Assembly: GCF_900108315.1 (NCBI RefSeq)
Contig: NZ_FNVB01000009.1
Location: 124,001 to 188,000 of the forward strand
Direction: 5' to 3'
Source: Saccharopolyspora kobensis
GTDB lineage: Bacteria; Actinomycetota; Actinomycetes; Mycobacteriales; Pseudonocardiaceae
DNA length: 64,000 nt
A program made the position numbers and the translations under genes. This document shows positions 1 to 10,743 of the stretch, piece after piece. Under the pieces are notes generated by a model, which worked only from the letters and a program-made list of their open reading frames with translations, searched no databases and was not told the origin of the DNA. Numbering within the stretch: the stretch's first letter is position 1; every line of letters begins with the position of its first letter.

Positions 1-776
1 AGGTCGAAGCTCTGGAAGTTCTGGAACATCTCGTAGGTCGACGACGTGGTGCCGACCGCGCCGGAGCGCCGCGCCTGCTCGCCGTACTGCTGCTGCAGCT
101 GCTGGCTGCTGAACACGATCACCGGCGTGTCCACGCCGAGGTCGCGGAGCTCGCGCAGCAGCGCGAGCCCGGCGTCCGGCCGCCACCTGCCGTTCTCCTG
201 CCTGCCCATGTCCTCCACGATCAGCCGGTAGGGGCGCTGCGAGAGCTCGGCCAGCGCCGCGTCGGTGGTCGTGACCATGGTGACCCGCACCCCGTTGTCC
301 CGGAGCTGCTCGGCCAGGATCGCGTGCGCCTGCGGCTTCTCGGCGACCCAGAGCACGGCGAACGGTTCCGGGCCGACCGGTTCCCGCACCGCGGGCAGCT
401 CGCCGTGGCCGTCGCCGTTGCCGGACGGCACCCGGTCGGGCGGCTCGCCGTTGCCGTCGACGGGGAAGTCCGGGCCGTCGGGCAGGGCGGGCACCGGGAC
501 GACCGCCTTGACCGGCGGCTCCGCGGCGCCGGCGCGGTCGCGCTCGGCCAGCTCCTTGCTGAGCGTGCTGAGCTGCCGCTGCAGGTCCTGGATCATCTCG
601 TTCTGCTGGTCGTTGACCTGGTGCATGGTGAGCTTCTGCCCGCCGATCTCGAACTCCAGCTCGCGCTTCTCGGCGGTGCGCAGCACGCGCCCGATGGCGC
701 GCCGGAACACGACGATCGCCAGCAGCGCGATCAGCGGCCACATCAGCTGGGCGACCGCGGTGATCAGCTCGGGCAT
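1..776 (-). CDS. Membrane-anchored receiver-like protein, partial (C-terminus beyond left edge)
   Basis: An open frame starts at an ATG (776, minus) behind a GGGGTGGGAG ribosome site and runs off the window after 258 codons. The product opens with one membrane segment (residues about 5-24, ending ALLAIVVFRR), then a charged coiled-coil stretch with 'HQVNDQQNEMIQDL', then a Pro/Gly-rich linker, then an alpha/beta domain from 'FAVLWVAEKPQAHAILAEQL' that resembles a response-regulator receiver. The segment 'RLIVEDMGRQENG' sits where the phospho-acceptor strand would be, with E-D in place of the usual D. It ends in view at 'TSSTYEMFQNFQSFD'. It lies downstream of pepN on the same strand, separated by a terminator. 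The function is unknown; a membrane-tethered pseudo-receiver is an inference. Confidence 0.6.
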   Translation of the reverse strand, partial: MPELITAVAQLMWPLIALLAIVVFRRAIGRVLRTAEKRELEFEIGGQKLTMHQVNDQQNEMIQDLQRQLSTLSKELAERDRAGAAEPPVKAVVPVPALPDGPDFPVDGNGEPPDRVPSGNGDGHGELPAVREPVGPEPFAVLWVAEKPQAHAILAEQLRDNGVRVTMVTTTDAALAELSQRPYRLIVEDMGRQENGRWRPDAGLALLRELRDLGVDTPVIVFSSQQLQQQYGEQARRSGAVGTTSSTYEMFQNFQSFD

Positions 777-976
777 CGCCGCTCCCACCCCTCGCGCACG
801 CGGAGCACGGCCTGACGCTGTGCACCTGTCCGATCACCATGCGTGTCCGGGCGGTGACTTGCAAAGACCTGCGCCCCGAACCTCGCCCACCCGGGTGGTT
901 GGCGTGGAGCCTCCGCCGAGGCCACAAGTGGTGAACGACCTCCCTCCCGACACGCCGCCGCGTGTCAGGACCGGAC

Positions 977-1020
977 GCAATTTCAATGGAAATCAGAGGT
1001 CCGATTTCCATTGAAATTGC
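977..1020. repeat. AT-rich inverted repeat, family A copy 1
   Basis: Two perfect 18-base arms (977-994 and 1003-1020) flank an 8-base loop. Each arm carries ATTTCAATGGAAAT or its complement, so the copy differs from copy 2 by a paired change that keeps the stem intact. It lies in the 305-base gap between the left-edge gene and pepN; the rest of that gap holds only the pepN terminator and the upstream region of the left-edge gene. Confidence 0.85.
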
Positions 1021-1032
1021 GCCCAGGACGGA

Positions 1033-1064
1033 CGAAGGGCGCCTCCGGTCGGAGACGCCCTTCG
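1033..1064 (-). terminator. pepN terminator hairpin
   Basis: Arms CGAAGGGCG (1033-1041) and CGCCCTTCG (1056-1064), with an inner CTCC/GGAG pairing. It lies just past the pepN stop and has no clear U-tract. Confidence 0.65.
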
Positions 1065-1081
1065 CACATCACCGGATCGGG

Positions 1082-3658
<2,577 letters not shown>

Positions 3659-3786
3659 GGATCACCTCGTTGCTCGTCGGGACTGGTTCGTCCAGGCACG
3701 CCCGGCGGCGACCTGGCGCAGGAATCAAATCACGACCGCGTGCGGGCCCGCGCCCCGGCGTGGTCCGCGCGGAAGCTCGGCGTGTC

Positions 3787-3814
3787 GGGAAGATAATCGC
3801 CCTCACCGGGGTTT
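3787..3814 (+). promoter_or_regulatory. SigR/SigH-type (thiol-stress) promoter candidate
   Basis: GGGAAG (3787-3792), 18 bases, then GTTTG (3811). This fits the GGGAAT-N18-GTT pattern of actinobacterial SigR/SigH. It lies about 65 bases upstream of the nitroreductase start, whose M. tuberculosis homologue is a known SigH target. Confidence 0.55.
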
Positions 3815-3877
3815 GTTCCCTCGGAGGGGCACATCCGAAAGCGCCCGCCGACGATTCCCCGAGATCCTGGAGGCCGC

Positions 3878-4492
3878 ATGACGTCCACCGCCCGCCCGCG
3901 CGTCGACTTCTACTTCGACCCGGTGTGCCCGTTCGCCTGGGTGTCCTCGCGCTGGATACTCGAAGTCGAGAAGGTGCGCGACATCGACTTGCACTTCCGG
4001 GTGATGAGCCTTTCGGTGCTCAACGAGGGCCGCGATCTGCCCGCGGACTACCGGGAGCTGCTGGACAACGCGTGGGGCCCGGTCCGGGTGGCCATCGCCG
4101 CGGCCAAGCACCACGGCGACGAGGTGCTGTCGCCGCTGTACACGGCGCTGGGAACCCGCCTGCACGACCGCGGTGAGAAGGACTACGCGCAGGTCATCCG
4201 CGACTCGCTGGCCGAGGTGAGGCTCCCGGAGTCGCTGGCCGACGCGGCCACCAGCACCGAGTACGACGAGGAGCTGCGCGCCAGCCACCACGCCGGCATG
4301 GACCCGGTCGGCGACGAGGTCGGCACCCCGACCCTGCACGTCGACGGGGTGGCGTTCTTCGGCCCGGTGATCACCCGCATCCCGCGCGGTGAGGAGGCCG
4401 CGAAGCTGTTCGACGGCGCGGTCGCCCTGGCCTCCTACCCGTACTTCTTCGAGCTGAAGCGCACCCGCACCGAATCGCCCCGCTTCGACTGA
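3878..4492 (+). CDS. Mycothiol-dependent nitroreductase, Rv2466c family (DsbA-like fold)
   Basis: A 204-residue thioredoxin-fold protein with an inserted helical lid, matching Rv2466c throughout: '[18 protein letters not shown]' near the C-terminus and the terminal [13 protein letters not shown]. The family uses mycothiol to reduce nitro compounds and is induced by thiol stress. The active-site motif here is CPFA (in 'DPVCPFAW') where Rv2466c has CPWC, so the second, resolving cysteine is absent. The start follows CCTGGAGGCCGC. A SigR-like promoter precedes it and pepN is divergent. The family is firm; the effect of the missing Cys on mechanism is inference. Confidence 0.92.
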   Translation: MTSTARPRVDFYFDPVCPFAWVSSRWILEVEKVRDIDLHFRVMSLSVLNEGRDLPADYRELLDNAWGPVRVAIAAAKHHGDEVLSPLYTALGTRLHDRGEKDYAQVIRDSLAEVRLPESLADAATSTEYDEELRASHHAGMDPVGDEVGTPTLHVDGVAFFGPVITRIPRGEEAAKLFDGAVALASYPYFFELKRTRTESPRFD

Positions 4493-4596
4493 TCTCCGCC
4501 GGGGATCGAGTTTTTCCCGGTGTTACCAGAGTTTCCGGTGGTGGGCGCGGAAACCGGCGCCGACCGGTCGCCGCGCCCACGACTAGGATCTGCCGC

Positions 4597-5244
4597 GTGA
4601 TCCCGCACGAGTGGCCGAAGACGGAGTCCGAAGCCGTCGCGATCCAGGAGCGCCTGCGCCCGCTGGTCCGCATCGAAGAGCCACCGCCGATCCGCACGGC
4701 AGCGGGCCTGGACGTGGCCTACCGCGATGCGGACGAGATCGTCGCCGCGGTGACCGTCCTGGACGTGACGACCTTGTCCGTTGTGGACAGCGCAGTGGTG
4801 CGCGGGATGGCCGAATTCCCTTATGTGCCAGGTCTTTTCGCCTTCCGCGAGGCACCGCCGCTGCTGGCCGCGTTGGGTGAGCTGTCGGTGCGGCCGGACG
4901 TCCTGGTCTGCGACGGCCAGGGGCTGGCCCACCCGCGCCGCTTCGGCCTGGCCTGCCACCTCGGCGTCCTGGCGGACCTGCCCGCGATCGGCGTGGGCAA
5001 GACGGCGATGGGCCGCTACGAGCCGCCGGGCGAGGAGCGGGGTGAGTGGTCACCGCTGCGCCTGGACGACGACGTCGTCGGCAGGGCCCTCCGCACGCAG
5101 AGCGGCGTGAAGCCGGTCTTCGTCTCGGTCGGCCACCGCTGCACCCTCGACGCGGCCTGCGACCTGGTCCTCCGCCTGTCCCCGGAGTACCGCCTCCCGG
5201 AAACCACCCGAACGGCCGACCACCTCGGCCGGACGCACCCTTGA
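4597..5244 (+). CDS. nfi: Endonuclease V (deoxyinosine 3' endonuclease)
   Basis: The 215-residue product has the full Endo V core. 'AAGLDVAYRDADE' carries the first metal-binding Asp. 'FPYVPGLFAFREAP' is the family signature, and 'PDVLVCDGQGLAHPRRFGLA' carries the second catalytic Asp and the DGQG(L)AHPR motif. 'GVGKTAMG' follows. It cuts DNA 3' to deaminated adenine (inosine). The start is GTG at 4597. It ends convergent with the SUFU gene, with no operon partner. Confidence 0.93.
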   Translation: MIPHEWPKTESEAVAIQERLRPLVRIEEPPPIRTAAGLDVAYRDADEIVAAVTVLDVTTLSVVDSAVVRGMAEFPYVPGLFAFREAPPLLAALGELSVRPDVLVCDGQGLAHPRRFGLACHLGVLADLPAIGVGKTAMGRYEPPGEERGEWSPLRLDDDVVGRALRTQSGVKPVFVSVGHRCTLDAACDLVLRLSPEYRLPETTRTADHLGRTHP

Positions 5245-5314
5245 GGACCAGGCCCGTTCGCAGCTCCCGGTGCCTCGTCCGCGGGAGACCGGGAAGCGAG
5301 CCGCCCGGTGGAGG

Positions 5315-5878
5315 TCAGACCGCGGAGCCGCGACGGACGTCGAAGAGATCGGTCCGGTTGAGGTGGAAGACCTCGAAGAGCGTGTCCGCGCCTTCGTTCT
5401 CCACGAATTCGACCTCGGCGTTCGTGATCGGAACCAGCGAGATGAGCTGCAGGGTCGGCGCCTGGTCGTTCGGGAAGAGGTTGAACGCTTCGTCGAACAA
5501 CGGGCTGGTGTGCGCGATGACGGCGGTGATCTCGGTTCCCTCGATGATGGGCTGATCGTTCTGGAAGATCGAGCCGTATTCCATTCCCGTTCGGTTTCGG
5601 ATGATCATCGAAGCGATCGAGTCGACCAGGTAGTGCGCGATGTGCTGCTGATCCGATCGCAGCGAGCAGACGAGTTCCTCCGGCATCATCGAGGTGATCG
5701 TCTGGAAGCGCAGTCCGTTCGTCACCACCGTGCTGACCGACGATTCCTCCGCGCGGTAGAACGCCAGGTCGTAGCCGCGGTTTCCCCTGTCGGACTTGGC
5801 GGATTCGACCTGCTGCACGGGGCCGAGCCGCTGTTCGAGGTGTTCGAGGAGGCCGGGGGACGGCTGGGAGGTTGACAC
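5315..5878 (-). CDS. SUFU (suppressor-of-fused) domain immunity protein
   Basis: A 187-residue protein of the bacterial suppressor-of-fused family. The core has 'YDLAFYRAEESSVSTVVTNG' near the N-terminus, the 'ALVPIT'-like strand 'LQLISLVPITNAEVEF', and the late 'FEVFHLNRTDLFDVRR'. SUFU proteins are recurrent immunity partners in polymorphic toxin systems. The gene directly follows the toxin on the same strand, 78 bases after its stop, the usual toxin-then-immunity order. Base composition is visibly lower in GC than the housekeeping neighbours, which fits an exchanged toxin/immunity cassette. The immunity role is inferred from position and family. Confidence 0.8.
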   Translation of the reverse strand: MSTSQPSPGLLEHLEQRLGPVQQVESAKSDRGNRGYDLAFYRAEESSVSTVVTNGLRFQTITSMMPEELVCSLRSDQQHIAHYLVDSIASMIIRNRTGMEYGSIFQNDQPIIEGTEITAVIAHTSPLFDEAFNLFPNDQAPTLQLISLVPITNAEVEFVENEGADTLFEVFHLNRTDLFDVRRGSAV

Positions 5879-5956
5879 GGGAGCTCCTTTTCCTGGCGTT
5901 TCCCGGTTCGAGGACGTGGTGCTGCGCGCACGAGCTGATCCTGGGGTGCGACCCTA

Positions 5957-8900
5957 TCAGCGGCGCGGATCGCCGAGTTTCGGCGCTCCCTTGTAAATCT
6001 GATCCGTATCCGTCGGTGCGAGTGGAATCGGCGCCAATGTCTCGTTCTGGAAGAGCTTCTTGAACAGGGCCGGATATTCCCCGTAACCGGGGTCCGTCGA
6101 CTCGTGCCCGTGTCCCTCGTTCTCCTCCTTGAGCTCGAGCCGGTAGTGGCCGGGGTGGTCGTACATGCTTTCGTACTGCTGCGTGGTCATTTCGTGGTTG
6201 AGCGCGAAATGCCGCTGCCGCCAGTACTCGTAGTCGTCGAGGTGGCCCATGTGGGACCGACCGGATTCCGGGATGGTGAATTTGTCGTGCGGAGGTGCCG
6301 GCGGTTCCTCGCCGTTGACGTACCAGTCCGGCGGAGTCGTCTCCACTCGGCGGCCGTTCTCGATCTCGTAGAACCGAGGTGTCGTTCCGTCGTCCTGCAT
6401 CATCACCGGAATGGGGCGATCGGACACCGCGCACCGGTAGGAACCGTCCGCGTTCATCGCGGTGTTCTGGTAGACGGCGTACTTCGTGCCTGCCGAGAAC
6501 GATGGGCGATCGCCCTCGTAGACGTACCGCATCAGGGTGTCGTCGTTCCTGAGATGATCCGGTGTGTCCGGCGTCGGTTCGAGCGTGCCTTCGCGCTCGA
6601 CCCACGCGCCGTTGCCGTTGTCCGCGTCACCGTCCCAGCGCAGCAGCGGGCCGGACTCGCCGCTGCGCAGGCGGGCCTCGTGCCCGCCGTCGTAGAGGTA
6701 GTACTTCTGCGGAAGCGCGTCGCGCCGCCTGTCGATCTCGTCGGGATCGAGCGGCTCGCGGTTCCCCCGCGCCTCGGCGTCGTCGGGTTGGGAGCCCGGG
6801 TCCTCGCCGTCCCGGGACGGGTGGAAGCCGTCGTTGCTGGCCGGGGTCTGGGTGCCGTCCGGGTTGTGGGTGTCCCATCCGCCGTTCGGCGGCCAGCCCG
6901 GACGGCCGTCGGGGCCCATGTCGGAGGCGAAGACCCGGCCGTTGCCGTCGGTCCAGGCCAGACCGCGGGGTGCGGTCACCGGGACGCCGAGCTCGCGGGA
7001 GAGGTCGCGGGCCAGGCCGCTGGTTCCCGCGTCGCAGGAGAGCAGGCGGATCGGCTTGCCGTCCCAGTTCGGGTCGCGGCGGAGCATGTCCGCGAACTCC
7101 TGCGCGCTGAACGTGCGGTCGCCGACGCGGACGCGGCCGTCCGGCAGGGCGTGCACGTCGACCGTGTGGTGGACGCCGTCGTCGGGCACCCGCTGCGCGA
7201 GGTCGCGCATGTTCGGGTCGGTGTGGAACGACGAACCGCCCGGGGTGGACTCGCGGTTGGCTTCGGCTTCGTCGATCTGCTGCTGGCGTTCCGGAGTACC
7301 CGGTTCCGCGTCGCCGTCGCGGTGCGGATCGGTGTCCGGGCGGTTGTCCGGTCCGTCCGAGTCCTTCGGGTGCGACGGGTCCGGGCCGGAGTCCTTCGGG
7401 TCGTGGGCGCCCGCATCCGGTTTGGTGTTCTGCGGGTCGGGCGTTCGCTGGCCGTCCGGGCGCTGGTCCGGCGTCGAACCGTCGCGGGTGGGGCCGTCCG
7501 GGCGCGGGCCGGTCGCGTCCGGACGCGGTGCGGTCGGGTCCGGTCGCGGAGCCGTGTCGGGGCGTGGTCCTGCCCCGGTGGGGCTGGTCGTCCCGTCCGG
7601 GCGCGGTGGAGCGCTCGGGTCGGGGCGTGCCGGGCCGTTGGGCCGCAGGGTGGCGTCCGGCCGTGCCGGGCCGCCGTCCGGGCGCGGTGCTGAACCGTCC
7701 GGGCGTGGTCCCGAGCCGTCCGGTCGAGGCGCGGGGTTCGGGCGTGGTCCGGTTCCGTCGGGGCGCGGTGGGCCGTCCGGCCGGGGTGCTGCGCCGTCGG
7801 GGCGCTGCCCGAACGGGGGAGCGGTCGGCCCGTTCTGCTGCGGGCGCGGTGGCCCGCCGTCCGGGCCGCGGTGAGGTGGCGCTCCTGGGCCACCCGGAGG
7901 CGTGGTGTGCGGTGGTGCCGTCGATCCGCGTGATGCCGCGTCGGCGGGGCGGCCGCCGTCCGGGCGCGATGGGCTCGGACGGCCGGTGTCCGGCCGAGGA
8001 CCCGGGTCGCCGCCGACCGGGCGGGCCGCCGCGCCGGGAGTGCCTGCGGTCCCGGTCCAGCCACCGCCCGACCCCGGGCGGCCGCCGCCACCAGCTGCCG
8101 GTGCGCCGCCTGCGGCGCCTCCCGGGCCACCGGCCATGCCGCCCATGGCGCCACCACCGGCTGCCGCACCTCCGGTGGAGCCCGCTTGATCGGGGCGCGG
8201 TGCGTTGGTCGTCGGCGTCGGCCCGGCGGCGGTCGGACCCGCCGCCATCGGGGCGTCCACGTTGGACGACGTCGTGCTGGCCGGGGTGTTGGGGGAGGTG
8301 CTGGTGTCGGGCTGCGCTGCGCCGCCAGCACCGCCACCGGGCGGTGCTCCGCCGCTCGCGCCGCCGCCGTGGGGAATTCCGCCACCGGCTCCGCCACCGC
8401 CGCCGTGCGGGACGCCGCCACCGGCTCCGCCGCCGCTGTGTGGGATCCCGCCACCGGCTCCGCCGCCACCGCCGTGCGGGACGCCGCCACCAGCACCGCC
8501 GCCCTGCGGGCTTGCGCCTCCTGCGCCGCCGCTCGGGTTGTTGCCACTGGAGCCCGGGTTCCCACCGCCGCCGGGGGAATCGCCCGCGGTCGTGTGGGAC
8601 GTTCCGCCGCTGGGGGACGATCCGGCGGTGTGGTCGGTTTGCGGACCGGGCGTCGGGTTGCCGCTCGACGGGTCGGAGCCGGACGAGTGGCTCACGCTGC
8701 TGGTGTCCGGAGTGGAGCTGCGCGGCGTCGCGCTGTCGCCGGAGCCTTGCGTAGAGCCGCTGGAGTCCACACGGGACTGACCGGATTCGCCTGACGAGCG
8801 CGGCGAATCCGAGGAACTCGTGGACCCGGTCTCCGAACGCGGTGAATCACCTTGCGAGGAAGCGGAATTCGAGCCGCCTCCGGAGTTTCCGTCGCCGCTG

Positions 8901-10399
8901 CTGTGCGAGGAGCCGGAACCGTCCGCCGTGGCAGGGGAATCGGTCCCGCCGCTCGGGGAACCGCCTTGCGACGAGCTGGAGCCGCCACCCGGGGAACCGT
9001 CGCCGGGAGAGCCTCCGGTGCCGCTGTCGCCGCCACCGTGGCTCGTCGGCGACACCCCGCCGTCGGAGCCAGCGGTGGAATCGCCACCCGTGCCGCTGCT
9101 GCCGTCACCGGACCGGCCGGTGGGCCCCCCTTCGGACCCAGAACCGCCGGAGCTCGTGCTGGACGGATCCGTGCTGCTGGAACCGCTGCCGTCGCCACCG
9201 GAGCCGTTACCACCGGAAGTCGGCCCGCCAGAGCCGTTCCCGTCGGAGCTCGTGCTGCCGTCGCCGGAGCCGTTGCCACCGGAGCTCGTGCCATCGCCGC
9301 CGGGACCGTTGCCGCCGGAGCCCGATCCGCCGTCGCCACCCGGACCGTTCCCGCCCGAGGTCGGCCCACCGCCCGAGCCGTCGCCGCCGATGCCGCCGGT
9401 GCTGGTGTCGGGGACGTCGACGTTGCCCGCTCGGCCGAGGGCTTCACCGCCCGCGCCCATCCCGGCGCCGGTCACACCGCCGGACAGCGCGCCCGTGCCG
9501 ACCTCGCCCCAGTCGACCTTGCCCTCGGTGATCAGCTGCTCCGCGACGCTGCCCACCGCGCCTTCGGCGGCGCCGAGCGCGCCCTCCTTCAGCGCCGTCT
9601 TGCCGAGCGCCGCCGCGGCGTTCTCCGCCGCTTCGCCTGCGGCTTCGCCCGCCGCGTCGCCCGCTGCGCGGCCCGCGGTGGTGGCCGCTCCGCCTGCGGC
9701 GTCGCCCACGGCTTCGCCGGCCTGCTTGCCGAAGGCCTTGCCCGCGCCCTCGAACACGCCGCCGACGGCTCCGCCGATGGCGCCGGAGATGGCCGCGTCC
9801 TTGAACTTGCCGCCGTCGAAGCCGTCGCGCTCACCGGAGGCGATCTGCACGCCCTGCACCGCGAACTCGATCGCGACCGAGGTGGCGATCTCGATGGCCA
9901 CGTTCTTCAGGATGCTCATGACGAGCTGCCGGAAGATCTGCATCACCACGGTGCGGGTGACCGCCTGCGCGGCGGCGACTCCCGCGGTCGATGCGCCGAA
10001 GGTGACCGGCGCGGCCGCGATCATCGCCGCGATCTGGATGGCCAGCGCGATCAGCGAGGCGATGATGGTCAGCTTGGTGTGCTCGACGTCCAGCGCCGCG
10101 TCGTCGCAGGCCTTCGCGAGCTTCTCGCAGGCCTCCTTCAGCTTCGGCAGCGCGGCTTCGCCGCCGTCGCCGATGTCCTTCCACAGCTTGGCGAACGCGT
10201 CGGAGGTCTGCCCCTCCATCGCGCCCTTGGCCTGCTCGGCGCCGCGGTTCGCGGCGTCGTTGACGCTGCCGATCCCGTCCGCGGCGGTGCGCCACGCGTC
10301 GGCCATGCGGCGCATGGCGTCCTCGTCGCCCTCCGGCCAGGACTGGCCGACCACGATCGGCAGCAGCCACTTGACCTCGTCGGGCATCTCGATGCTCAT
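5957..10399 (-). CDS. CpnT-like T7SS polymorphic toxin with GH-E nuclease tip
   Basis: A 1480-residue protein. The ATG at 10399 was chosen because GGGAGTGG precedes it; the frame stays open 73 codons upstream. Domains in order: a WXG100-like/CpnT N-terminal region (about 1-105, 'WPEGDEDAMRRMADAWR'); a hydrophobic helix (110-135); an Ala/Gly-rich region (200-330); Gly/Ser repeats (320-700), including GGGVPHGG units (about 625-690); and RPDG-type Pro-rich repeats (about 830-990). Next is an alpha/beta module with VDVH (His1083) and LLSCDAG (Cys1122), which resembles a C80 cysteine autoprotease. A C-terminal toxin (about 1260-1480) carries 'HMGHLDDYEYW' (GH at 1385-1386) and 'ENEGHGHE', as in the GH-E branch of the HNH/Endo VII nucleases. 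It is preceded by a WXG100 gene and followed by a SUFU gene. Export by a type VII system is inferred; no ESX core genes are in the window. Confidence 0.85.
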   Translation of the reverse strand: MSIEMPDEVKWLLPIVVGQSWPEGDEDAMRRMADAWRTAADGIGSVNDAANRGAEQAKGAMEGQTSDAFAKLWKDIGDGGEAALPKLKEACEKLAKACDDAALDVEHTKLTIIASLIALAIQIAAMIAAAPVTFGASTAGVAAAQAVTRTVVMQIFRQLVMSILKNVAIEIATSVAIEFAVQGVQIASGERDGFDGGKFKDAAISGAIGGAVGGVFEGAGKAFGKQAGEAVGDAAGGAATTAGRAAGDAAGEAAGEAAENAAAALGKTALKEGALGAAEGAVGSVAEQLITEGKVDWGEVGTGALSGGVTGAGMGAGGEALGRAGNVDVPDTSTGGIGGDGSGGGPTSGGNGPGGDGGSGSGGNGPGGDGTSSGGNGSGDGSTSSDGNGSGGPTSGGNGSGGDGSGSSSTDPSSTSSGGSGSEGGPTGRSGDGSSGTGGDSTAGSDGGVSPTSHGGGDSGTGGSPGDGSPGGGSSSSQGGSPSGGTDSPATADGSGSSHSSGDGNSGGGSNSASSQGDSPRSETGSTSSSDSPRSSGESGQSRVDSSGSTQGSGDSATPRSSTPDTSSVSHSSGSDPSSGNPTPGPQTDHTAGSSPSGGTSHTTAGDSPGGGGNPGSSGNNPSGGAGGASPQGGGAGGGVPHGGGGGAGGGIPHSGGGAGGGVPHGGGGGAGGGIPHGGGASGGAPPGGGAGGAAQPDTSTSPNTPASTTSSNVDAPMAAGPTAAGPTPTTNAPRPDQAGSTGGAAAGGGAMGGMAGGPGGAAGGAPAAGGGGRPGSGGGWTGTAGTPGAAARPVGGDPGPRPDTGRPSPSRPDGGRPADAASRGSTAPPHTTPPGGPGAPPHRGPDGGPPRPQQNGPTAPPFGQRPDGAAPRPDGPPRPDGTGPRPNPAPRPDGSGPRPDGSAPRPDGGPARPDATLRPNGPARPDPSAPPRPDGTTSPTGAGPRPDTAPRPDPTAPRPDATGPRPDGPTRDGSTPDQRPDGQRTPDPQNTKPDAGAHDPKDSGPDPSHPKDSDGPDNRPDTDPHRDGDAEPGTPERQQQIDEAEANRESTPGGSSFHTDPNMRDLAQRVPDDGVHHTVDVHALPDGRVRVGDRTFSAQEFADMLRRDPNWDGKPIRLLSCDAGTSGLARDLSRELGVPVTAPRGLAWTDGNGRVFASDMGPDGRPGWPPNGGWDTHNPDGTQTPASNDGFHPSRDGEDPGSQPDDAEARGNREPLDPDEIDRRRDALPQKYYLYDGGHEARLRSGESGPLLRWDGDADNGNGAWVEREGTLEPTPDTPDHLRNDDTLMRYVYEGDRPSFSAGTKYAVYQNTAMNADGSYRCAVSDRPIPVMMQDDGTTPRFYEIENGRRVETTPPDWYVNGEEPPAPPHDKFTIPESGRSHMGHLDDYEYWRQRHFALNHEMTTQQYESMYDHPGHYRLELKEENEGHGHESTDPGYGEYPALFKKLFQNETLAPIPLAPTDTDQIYKGAPKLGDPRR

Positions 10400-10413
10400 G
10401 AAACATCCACTCC

Positions 10414-10743
10414 CTACGAGGGCATGCCCGAGCCGGAACGGCCGATGTCCGATGCCGATCCGGCATCGCTGGACTCGGTGTCGTCGGCGGTGGCCTTGAG
10501 GTTGTCGTCGATGTTGCCCAGGGCTTCGACGACCTTCTGCAGGCTTTCGAAAACGCTGTCGCGGCCCTGGGTGTAGTCCTTGGCGAAGGTCTGCCCGGCC
10601 TCGTCGCCGCCCCAGCACTCGCCCTCGCCGTCCAGTGCGGACTTCAGCGCGGTCAGCACCTGGTCGAGGTCGTCACCGGAGTCGCCGATCTTCTTGCCAC
10701 CGGTGCGGATCTCCTCGGGCTGCATCCGCATCTGGTCGCTCAT
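10414..10743 (-). CDS. WXG100 family protein (ESX/T7SS substrate or chaperone)
   Basis: A 109-residue helical-hairpin protein. The turn motif is 'CWGGDEAGQTFAKDY' (W-G-G as WXG) and the Y-x3-D export-type signal follows as YTQGRD. The tail is Ser/Gly-rich. Its start overlaps the stop of the EbfC-like gene by four bases, and the toxin starts 14 bases downstream, so the three are probably one transcript. WXG100 proteins pair with T7SS effectors; that role here is inferred from context. Confidence 0.85.
   Translation of the reverse strand: MSDQMRMQPEEIRTGGKKIGDSGDDLDQVLTALKSALDGEGECWGGDEAGQTFAKDYTQGRDSVFESLQKVVEALGNIDDNLKATADDTESSDAGSASDIGRSGSGMPS

Noticed and set aside
7440-7900. Repeats in the toxin stalk considered as a DNA-level repeat element
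   Set aside because: The periodicity follows the RPDG/RPD protein repeats and unit lengths vary, so it is explained by the coding sequence.
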